Positions 1 to 5,495 of a stretch of 7,839 bases of DNA are shown one piece after another; the first letter of the stretch is position 1; each line of letters begins with the position of its first letter. Below the pieces are notes generated by a model that saw only the letters and a list, made by a program, of their open reading frames with translations, had not been told where the DNA came from and did no database searches. Position numbers and translations under genes: made by a program. This DNA comes from Candidatus Aenigmatarchaeota archaeon (GTDB lineage: Archaea > Aenigmatarchaeota > Aenigmatarchaeia > CG10238-14). The stretch spans positions 1 through 7,839 of the forward strand of contig JAFCEW010000020.1 in NCBI GenBank assembly GCA_017608955.1. Reading direction: 5' to 3'.

Positions 1-1241
1 TGAGCACGTCCAACAGCAAAACTTGGTATTAGACATATTCCATTTCTTGCCATTGTTTTTTCAACAATATTCATAAGATTTTTTTCAGCTTCTTCTCTTC
101 TTGGCATTATATCATTTTGTCCACCATATGTAGATTCCATTATAAGTGTTTCCACTCTTTGAAATCCAGTAAATGCAGGATCAAATAATTGAGAATGTCC
201 ATACCTTAAATCACCAGTATAGACTATATTATGCATTCCTTGTCCCACATGTAAATGAACTAATGAACTTCCTAATAAATGTCCGGCTTGTTGGAATGTT
301 AATCTTACATCAGGTCCAACATCAGAGACTTCGTCATAATCTAATCTTATAGAATGTTTGACCGCCTCTTTTACCCCCTTTGCTGTAAACGGTGGTTGAA
401 TACCATTTCTTTGTAAAACATCTATATAATCCAATGTTAGCATTGTAAATAAATCAAGTGTTGGATGAGTACAATAAAATGGACCATCATATCCATATTC
501 ATACAAATAAGGTATCATACCCATATGATCTAGATGAGAATGTGATAATATAATTGCATCTAATTCATTTGGATCAAATTCTTTTGTGTGTAAATAAGGA
601 AATTGATTTCCTTCAGATGCACCCACGCTTATTCCACAATCCATTAATAATTTTGACTTTGGAGTCTCAACAAATATACAAGATCTACCAACTTCTCTAA
701 ATCCACCTAAAGCAATAACTCTTATCCATTTTCTGTTTGTTGTTCTTTCTGAAAAAATTTCTTTACCAACTTTATTCAAGAATTTTCTTCTCCATTTTGT
801 TTCAGATAATAATAATTGACGAATAGATTTTACGACTTTTGATTTAATCTCAGGAACTCTTTCAATTCTTGGTACCCATAAAGTTTCATCCTTTATTTTT
901 TTGAATGTTTCACCGCCTTTACCAATAACCAATCCAGGTTTTGCAGCACTTATTATAACTAAACTTCTTTCTGGTTCGAATTTTATATCTTTAATTTCTG
1001 CTTCTTTAGGGACAATTTCTTTTATTTTTTTAATTGCCTCTTCTTGTGGCATACATAAACTACTATCTATTCTAACCTCTATTCTTTTCTTCAATGCTGA
1101 GACTGTTTCTTTAACTTGGTCAGATGCGTCAGAAAAGAATACACTATCTTTAGTGTATACTACAATTTCACATCCTTCCAATTCTATTCTATCTATTACT
1201 TCTTTTGGTAAACTCTCTTTTACTTTATTTAAAATTTCCAT
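1..1241 (-). CDS. fttA: aCPSF1/FttA, KH-domain beta-CASP ribonuclease and transcription termination factor (C-terminus beyond window)
   Basis: Archaeal CPSF73-like factor that cleaves nascent RNA 3' ends and terminates transcription (known for the family). The visible 413 residues begin with two KH-like regions, the second carrying GKGG at 107-110, which should guide RNA binding. The metallo-beta-lactamase core follows: HSHLDH at 234-239 is the zinc motif, HLLGS at 321-325 and TGD at 342-344 supply further ligands, and ESTYG at 369-373 is beta-CASP motif A. The sequence stops at AVGRA, the start of the conserved AVGRAQE segment, so the rest of the beta-CASP domain and the metallo-beta-lactamase C-terminus (about 220 residues in homologues) lie outside. 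The ATG start is set by AAAAGGAG six bases upstream. It lies 23 nt after psmB and probably shares its transcript. Residues looked for in the visible part are intact. The family call is very secure; the gene symbol follows recent usage. Confidence 0.96.
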   Translation of the reverse strand, partial: MEILNKVKESLPKEVIDRIELEGCEIVVYTKDSVFFSDASDQVKETVSALKKRIEVRIDSSLCMPQEEAIKKIKEIVPKEAEIKDIKFEPERSLVIISAAKPGLVIGKGGETFKKIKDETLWVPRIERVPEIKSKVVKSIRQLLLSETKWRRKFLNKVGKEIFSERTTNRKWIRVIALGGFREVGRSCIFVETPKSKLLMDCGISVGASEGNQFPYLHTKEFDPNELDAIILSHSHLDHMGMIPYLYEYGYDGPFYCTHPTLDLFTMLTLDYIDVLQRNGIQPPFTAKGVKEAVKHSIRLDYDEVSDVGPDVRLTFQQAGHLLGSSLVHLHVGQGMHNIVYTGDLRYGHSQLFDPAFTGFQRVETLIMESTYGGQNDIMPRREEAEKNLMNIVEKTMARNGICLIPSFAVGRA

Positions 1242-1247
1242 ATAATT

Positions 1248-1255
1248 CTCCTTTT
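1248..1255 (-). promoter_or_regulatory. Shine-Dalgarno site of fttA
   Basis: The minus strand reads AAAAGGAG, ending six bases before the fttA ATG, and is a strong match to the archaeal 16S rRNA 3' end. It lies inside the 23-nt psmB-fttA gap. That gap has no room for a separate promoter with the usual spacing, so fttA is probably translated from the psmB message. Confidence 0.8.
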
Positions 1256-1264
1256 AAGGATGAG

Positions 1265-1885
1265 TTATTTCTGTCCTAATGGTATTTCAGTTTTTCTGAA
1301 TCCGTTTGCATCTATAACTGCAACATCTATCCCTTTTCCACCAGATGCTATATCTCTTTCTACAGCAGCTTTTATTGCTTTAATTGCTATTTCCTTTGCT
1401 TGATCTATTGTTAAATCTTCATGATATAAAGTTTCTAAAACTCCAAATGCCATTGGAGATCCAGATCCTGTTGAGAAAAATTTCTTTTCCTCTAGTTGGG
1501 ATCCGTCTGGATGGAGTATAAATAATTGTGGACCATTTTTGTCATATCCGCCTAAAATTATTTGAACCAGATATGGGAAAAATGACCATCTACCTTGATA
1601 TAAAATATTAGACAATAAAGTAGATGCTGCTTTTACAGTAATTTTCTTATTATTTTTAATTTCATATAGTTTTGCTTCAGCTGTTAAATATCTTACCAAT
1701 GCCTGAATATCACCAACTGACCCAGCTTGTGTCATTCCAATATGTGGTAATATCTCAACTATTTTTGTATCTTCTTTTGAAGCAACCAAATAACCCATTG
1801 TTGCTTTTCTTTCTGCAGCTAAAACTACACCATCTTTACAAACAATTCCAACAGTTGTTGTACCTGTCTTTATTTCATTTTCCAT
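1265..1885 (-). CDS. psmB: 20S proteasome beta subunit
   Basis: Catalytic subunit of the archaeal 20S core particle, an N-terminal threonine hydrolase that degrades unfolded proteins in the cytoplasm. The 206-residue product has an eight-residue propeptide, MENEIKTG, followed by the autocatalytic cleavage site; mature chains would begin TTTVG with the nucleophile at Thr9. Aligned from memory with the Thermoplasma beta subunit, the other active-site residues are present: Glu25 (mature 17), Lys41 (mature 33), Ser141 in STGSGS, and Asp178/Ser181 in RDIASGG. Length is normal for the family. The start is supported by GAGGTG five bases upstream and by the expected short propeptide. A TATA-like box lies about 45 nt upstream of the ATG, so it is transcribed apart from proS, with fttA following. 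No alpha-subunit gene is visible here. Nothing suggests loss of activity. Confidence 0.97.
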   Translation of the reverse strand: MENEIKTGTTTVGIVCKDGVVLAAERKATMGYLVASKEDTKIVEILPHIGMTQAGSVGDIQALVRYLTAEAKLYEIKNNKKITVKAASTLLSNILYQGRWSFFPYLVQIILGGYDKNGPQLFILHPDGSQLEEKKFFSTGSGSPMAFGVLETLYHEDLTIDQAKEIAIKAIKAAVERDIASGGKGIDVAVIDANGFRKTEIPLGQK

Positions 1886-1890
1886 CTTTA

Positions 1891-1896
1891 CACCTC
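1891..1896 (-). promoter_or_regulatory. Shine-Dalgarno site of psmB
   Basis: The minus strand reads GAGGTG with five bases before the ATG, a good match to the archaeal anti-Shine-Dalgarno. It fixes the psmB start and shows that this message has a leader, unlike the neighbouring first genes of transcripts. Confidence 0.75.
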
Positions 1897-1930
1897 AGAA
1901 TCAGGTTCTAAGAATAATATTAAAAAAATA

Positions 1931-1941
1931 GTTTATATATG
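1931..1941 (-). promoter_or_regulatory. TATA box of the psmB-fttA promoter
   Basis: The minus strand reads CATATATAAAC in the 124-nt gap between proS and psmB. With the usual archaeal distance of about 25 nt from TATA centre to start of transcription, the message would begin near 1910 and carry a leader of about 25 nt containing the Shine-Dalgarno site. Upstream, 1967-1978 is the self-complementary AAATTTAAATTT, which might be an upstream element or operator but is low-complexity sequence. The rest of the gap shows nothing I recognise. Confidence 0.6.
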
Positions 1942-2009
1942 TTTTGTTATCATTAATGAGAAATACAAATTTAAATTTCTTTTGGTTACTGATAATTGAT
2001 TAAAATCAT

Positions 2010-3437
2010 CTAATATTGTTTTGCAACATAGACAACTTCTTTACCTAAACCACCACACCATGCACATTTTCCAGTAGCTAATTCCTTTTTATCTGCCCTT
2101 GTCCCTCTTACTTTTCCACCTTGTGTCACATTTTGCATGTCTTTGGCACATACTTCTCTTCCACAAAAATTGATTCTAGCATATCCACCTTTTTTTATTA
2201 TATCTATGACTTCTTTCCTAGACTTTGCATTATGAATATTATTTTTTAAAAATATAGTAGCTTTATTTTTCAAATTATCTAGAATCTCTTTTTCAATTTT
2301 TTTTAAAGTTTTAATTAAATTCTTTTCTTTTATTTTGTATTTTTTACCATTATCCCTTCTTGCTAATGTTAATGTTTTTTCTTTTATTTCTTGTGGTCCA
2401 ATTTCAATTCTTATTGGAACTCCTTTCATTTCCCAATCATTAAATTTCCATCCTGGAGTCTCATCTCTTTTATCTATTTCAACTCTTATGCAATTCTTTT
2501 CCAATTCTTTTTTTATGCTTTCACATTTTTTCAATGCTGAATCTTTTATAGGAATTATAATAACCTGAATAGGAGCTAATTCGAAAGGTAATATTAATCC
2601 CTTATCATCTCCATGAACAGCTATTAATGCTGCCATCATTCTCCATATACCAGGTCCATAGCAAGTTTGCCATGCATATTTTTTTTCACCTTTACTATCC
2701 AGAAAAGTAATATCAAAAACTTTGGAAAAATTATTACCTAAATTATGAGTAGATGATATTTGGTTTACTTTACCATCTGGCATTAAAATATCAGCTGCAT
2801 ATGTTTCTACTGCACCAGCAAATTTATCCCATTGTGGTCTTTTAAAAAACATAATAGGAAGACCTAAATGATCTTCTACAATTTTTTTAGTGATTATCAT
2901 ATCTTCATTTATTTGTTTCATTATTTCTTTTTCTGTTGCAAATGCATCATGTGCTTCTATCCAAAGAAATTCTCTCCCCCGCAAAAATGGTTTGGTTGTT
3001 TTTTCATTTCTAAACACAGACACAGACTGATATCGTTTGAAAGGAAGGTCTTTATAACTTCTTATCCATAATGAATACATTTGATACATAGCTGTTTCAG
3101 AGGTGGGTCTCAATGCCAATTTTTCTTCTAATTTTTTGTCCCCAGCTTCTGTTATCCAAAATACTTCAGGAGCAAATTCTTCTACATGTTCAGCTTCTTT
3201 TATAAAATTTTTTTCAGGTATTACTACGGGAAATAAAACTGGTTCATGGCCTGTTTTTTCCAATTCTTTCTCAAAAAGTGAATACATTTTTTTAATTATT
3301 TTCATTGCCCATGGCCTATGAACCACAAATCCTTGGACATTATATCTTAGATCGATCAAATTACATTTAAAACAAACCTCAGAAAACCATTCTGAAAAAT
3401 TCTCTTTTTTTGTGGTTATTCCCATTTGTTCAGACAT
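2010..3437 (-). CDS. proS: Prolyl-tRNA synthetase, archaeal/eukaryotic type
   Basis: Class II synthetase that activates proline and charges tRNA-Pro in the cytoplasm. In order over 475 residues: motif 1 region around VVHRPWA at 38-44; the proline-pocket segment RPTSE at 110-114; motif 2 with FRNE at 142-145 and FLRGREF at 151-157; motif 3 around GPGIWR with Arg266, then HGDDKG at 275-280; an anticodon-binding domain from about 288, with GWKFNDWEMKGVPIRIEIGP; and a C-terminal zinc domain with Cys425, Cys430, Cys458 and Cys461. It ends in Tyr475, the usual terminal tyrosine of this type. There is no bacterial-type insertion (editing) domain between motifs 2 and 3. The first ATG (3437) lacks a Shine-Dalgarno site and is only 7 nt from a TATA-like box. 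The second ATG (3425, residue 5) fits a leaderless start better, giving 471 residues. The gene follows tRNA-Pro on the same strand. Confidence 0.97.
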   Translation of the reverse strand: MSEQMGITTKKENFSEWFSEVCFKCNLIDLRYNVQGFVVHRPWAMKIIKKMYSLFEKELEKTGHEPVLFPVVIPEKNFIKEAEHVEEFAPEVFWITEAGDKKLEEKLALRPTSETAMYQMYSLWIRSYKDLPFKRYQSVSVFRNEKTTKPFLRGREFLWIEAHDAFATEKEIMKQINEDMIITKKIVEDHLGLPIMFFKRPQWDKFAGAVETYAADILMPDGKVNQISSTHNLGNNFSKVFDITFLDSKGEKKYAWQTCYGPGIWRMMAALIAVHGDDKGLILPFELAPIQVIIIPIKDSALKKCESIKKELEKNCIRVEIDKRDETPGWKFNDWEMKGVPIRIEIGPQEIKEKTLTLARRDNGKKYKIKEKNLIKTLKKIEKEILDNLKNKATIFLKNNIHNAKSRKEVIDIIKKGGYARINFCGREVCAKDMQNVTQGGKVRGTRADKKELATGKCAWCGGLGKEVVYVAKQY

Positions 3438-3444
3438 ATTAACA

Positions 3445-3456
3445 CTTTATATTTTG
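3445..3456 (-). promoter_or_regulatory. TATA-like box of proS, suggesting a leaderless start at 3425
   Basis: The minus strand reads CAAAATATAAAG. It occupies -31 to -20 relative to the ATG at 3425, the normal archaeal TATA position if that A is the first transcribed base. For the upstream ATG at 3437 the box would be too close, and such a message would start inside the reading frame. Read-through from the tRNA gene 47 nt upstream is a possible second source of transcript. Confidence 0.5.
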
Positions 3457-3484
3457 TAAGAGAATTGTAAAAGCTTTTTGAAAG

Positions 3485-3558
3485 TGAGGGAACTGGGATT
3501 TGAACCCAGATCGCAGGCTCCCAAAGCCCGAATCATAGCCAGGTTAGACCATTCCCCC
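3485..3558 (-). tRNA. tRNA-Pro, anticodon UGG
   Basis: A 74-nt cloverleaf can be folded by hand. The acceptor stem GGGGGAA pairs with TTCCCTC (one G-U at pair 2), with discriminator A. The D arm holds G18G19 in the loop, with one T-T mismatch at pair 13-22. The anticodon stem CGGGC/GCCTG closes a loop TTTGGGA with anticodon TGG at 3523-3521. The variable loop is four bases, and the T arm CTGGG/CCCAG has loop TTCAAAT. There is no intron and CCA is not encoded (CTT follows A73), so CCA is added afterwards. UGG reads CCA and, by wobble, other proline codons. It ends 47 nt before proS, whose product charges it. A purine-rich/AT stretch at 3584-3600 upstream (AAAACTTTTAAT on the minus strand) could be its TATA region, but this is weak. 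Confidence 0.96.
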
Positions 3559-3583
3559 ATCAAATAATTATTAATATAGAATG

Positions 3584-3600
3584 ATTAAAAGTTTTATTTT
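3584..3600 (-). promoter_or_regulatory. Possible TATA region of tRNA-Pro
   Basis: The 56-nt gap between the nuclease-like gene and tRNA-Pro is almost pure A/T. The minus-strand stretch containing AAAATAAAACTTTTAAT is centred about 30-35 nt before the mature tRNA 5' end, which would give a leader of a few bases for RNase P to remove. TATATTAA at 3572-3579 looks better as a box but is too near the tRNA. Base composition alone could produce either, so confidence is low. Confidence 0.25.
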
Positions 3601-3614
3601 TAAAGTTTTCGGTC

Positions 3615-4151
3615 TTATATATTTTTTAAAGACATATTACATGAAAAAATATCTTTCCAATATATATTTTCATCATTTAAATTCCATATCTTTTTTAAAA
3701 GCTCTTTATCTCTTCCTATTATTTTTATTTTTCCAACAATATCCCAAAATAAACTTTTATCATATATTAATTCTTTTATTTTTAATTTTTCTTTTTTAGT
3801 ATCTAAGAAAGCACCTATCGGTCTTGTATTTTCTTTTTTTATTTCTTTATATTTGGTTGGGACAAGAAAATTATAAATTGCTAATTTTCTAAGTATAGAT
3901 TTTTTTGATGATGTAATATTTTGAGTTATTTTAACTTCTACTATATCAGCGATTTTAATTTCTCTTTCTTTATTATACCATATAATTAATGCATCTAATG
4001 CTCCATTTATACCATTGTTGTATAATTTTAGTTCTTTTTCAGACATATATATTTCAAAGGTATCAGCATCTCTTCCAAGGAAAAAATAAGGTTTTGATAT
4101 TATAAGATTTCGTAGTTGATCATGTTTTTGTTGATAATTTATTTTTGTCAT
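3615..4151 (-). CDS. Uncharacterised protein with RecB-like PD-(D/E)XK nuclease motifs
   Basis: I do not recognise a named family. In the 178-residue ATG-initiated product the segment NNGINGALDALI is followed after a short, variable strand by DIVEVKIT, then KSILRKLAIYNFLVP. Together these resemble the RecB-type PD-(D/E)XK nuclease core: GxxD (Asp53), ExK (Glu72 and Lys74), and a helix with a basic/polar residue and Tyr93 in place of the usual QxxxY. Only one cysteine is seen, near the C-terminus, so the Fe-S cluster of Cas4-like members is absent. No signal peptide or membrane segment is evident. The frame can be extended to TTG at 4157, but ATG at 4151 has a TATA-like box at -20 to -31 and suits a leaderless start. 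It lies head-to-head with mre11-rad50 and upstream of tRNA-Pro. A DNA-end nuclease role is inference; the gene itself is well supported as it fills the gap without overlap. Confidence 0.8.
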   Translation of the reverse strand: MTKINYQQKHDQLRNLIISKPYFFLGRDADTFEIYMSEKELKLYNNGINGALDALIIWYNKEREIKIADIVEVKITQNITSSKKSILRKLAIYNFLVPTKYKEIKKENTRPIGAFLDTKKEKLKIKELIYDKSLFWDIVGKIKIIGRDKELLKKIWNLNDENIYWKDIFSCNMSLKNI

Positions 4152-4247
4152 CAACAAGAAATTAGATTTTTAAAATTTTATTTTTCAGAAAATTCTTCTA
4201 TAAATATCTTAAAAACTAATAAATAATTTTAATATCTACTTATTATC
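4152..4247. promoter_or_regulatory. Divergent promoter region between the nuclease-like gene and mre11-rad50
   Basis: These 96 bp must start transcription both ways. Leftward, the minus strand has AATAAAATTTTA at 4182-4171, exactly -31 to -20 from the ATG at 4151. Rightward, TAATAAATAATT at 4217-4228 is -31 to -20 from the mre11 ATG at 4248; a second candidate, CTATAAATA at 4199-4207, would give a leader of roughly 19 nt. Neither start has a Shine-Dalgarno site. The whole region is AT-rich, so individual boxes are uncertain while the presence of promoters is required by the layout. Confidence 0.55.
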
Positions 4248-5495
4248 ATGAAGATTTCTATAATATCTGATTTGCATTTTGGTTATGCATGGAATAGTAG
4301 GCTAGAAGAAGATAGTTTCCAAAATGCTAATGAGGCAATAGAAAAAAGCTTGGATTCAGATTTAATTCTAATAATTGGTGATATATTTGATTCAAGAAAT
4401 CCAAACACAGAAATATTAGCTAGGGCATTTAAAATTCTTTCAAAGCCTCTACTTGAAAAAAATAAAGGAATAAGACTTTTGAATTTGATTGATAAAACTC
4501 TTGAAAAAATATCCGAAAGAACTTTAAAAGGAATACCAGTCATTACAATAGCAGGAACACATGAAAGAAGAGGAGATTATCAATTAAATTCATTAGAAGC
4601 ATTGGAACAAACAGGATTTATAATAAATCTTCATAAAAATGGAATTGTTTTTGAAAAAGATGATCAGAAAGTTGCTATACAAGGACTATCAGGAGTTCCA
4701 GAAAGAAATGCATATTCTATTTTAGAACAATGGAACCCTAAGCCAGTTAATGGATGTTATAATATACTTATGATTCATCAAAGTATAGAACCTTTTGTTT
4801 ATTCTCCTTTAGAACCGCCAACTTTAAATCTCTCAAATTTACCAAAAGGATTTGATTTAATCATAGATGGTCATATACATACAAGTCATTATGAAGAACT
4901 AGGAAATACAACTTTTATAATTCCAGGAAGTACTGTAATAACACAATTAAAAAAAGAAGAAGCAGAAAATCCTAAAGGATTTTATAAATTACAATTACCA
5001 GAAAACAAATTAGATTTTATAAAACTAGAAAATGTAAGAAAATTCATTTATAAGGAAATTCACCTAGACGACAAAAAGACAATTAATGAAAGTATACAAA
5101 ATAAATTAGATGAAATATTAAATCAAAAATTCGAAAAAAAACCTTTAATAAAATTAAAAATATTTGGGAAATACTCTGATGTAATAGATAAAGAAATAAA
5201 AGAGCTCCAAAAAAAATATGAAGATAAATCGATTCTAAAAATTACAACAGAATTAGAATCTCCACAAATAAAACAAAAGTTAAAACTATTAGAAAACATG
5301 AGAGAAAAAAGATTATCTTTGGAAGAAATGGGAATGCAACTTCTAAATAAAAATCTTGAAGAACTGAAATTTAGAAAAATGTTTGATCCTGAAAATATTT
5401 TTAAGCTTTTAGCAGATGGTGCGACAGAAAGAGCATTAGATATAATAACAAAAAAACAGGCAACTCTTAAAACACAAAGAGAATGGTGGAAATGA
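4248..5495 (+). CDS. mre11: Mre11 DNA double-strand-break repair nuclease
   Basis: Mn-dependent calcineurin-like phosphoesterase that, with Rad50, trims DNA ends and starts resection. Over 415 residues the motifs are: SDLHFG with Asp8 and His10; GDIFD with Asp45; ITIAGTHERRG with the catalytic-type His105; MIHQS with His177; and DGHIHTS with His209 and His211, followed by IPGSTV near 226-231. Motif III reads GTHE where the family normally has GNHD, so the metal-binding Asn is Thr104. A capping domain spans roughly 255-340. The last 60-70 residues are charged and helical and probably form the Rad50-binding helices. The ATG at 4248 begins directly with the conserved strand MKISIISDLH and has no Shine-Dalgarno site, which fits a leaderless message. 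The stop overlaps the rad50 start as ATGA, so the two are translationally coupled. The usual archaeal partners herA and nurA are not in the window. Confidence 0.96.
   Translation: MKISIISDLHFGYAWNSRLEEDSFQNANEAIEKSLDSDLILIIGDIFDSRNPNTEILARAFKILSKPLLEKNKGIRLLNLIDKTLEKISERTLKGIPVITIAGTHERRGDYQLNSLEALEQTGFIINLHKNGIVFEKDDQKVAIQGLSGVPERNAYSILEQWNPKPVNGCYNILMIHQSIEPFVYSPLEPPTLNLSNLPKGFDLIIDGHIHTSHYEELGNTTFIIPGSTVITQLKKEEAENPKGFYKLQLPENKLDFIKLENVRKFIYKEIHLDDKKTINESIQNKLDEILNQKFEKKPLIKLKIFGKYSDVIDKEIKELQKKYEDKSILKITTELESPQIKQKLKLLENMREKRLSLEEMGMQLLNKNLEELKFRKMFDPENIFKLLADGATERALDIITKKQATLKTQREWWK

Noticed and set aside
901..1245. Plus-strand open frame opposite the N-terminus of fttA
   Set aside because: It is a shadow of the well-supported KH-domain region on the minus strand, has no recognisable motif, and its length is no more than expected opposite such coding sequence.
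1997..2008. TGATT-AA-AATCA inverted repeat just after the proS stop as an intrinsic terminator
   Set aside because: The loop would be two bases and the stem A/T-rich, with no long T tract after it. Archaeal termination relies on T-rich tracts and FttA more than on hairpins, so I do not call it.
3466..3484. AAAAAGCTTTT palindrome after tRNA-Pro as a terminator
   Set aside because: The T run is only four bases and the palindrome has no loop; termination before proS is not supported well enough to annotate.
3615..4157. Calling the small protein Cas4, Hjc or NurA
   Set aside because: Cas4 needs an Fe-S cysteine set that is missing. Hjc is shorter with a different motif layout. NurA has an RNase H-like fold with different acidic motifs. 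Only the general PD-(D/E)XK, RecB-like resemblance is defensible.
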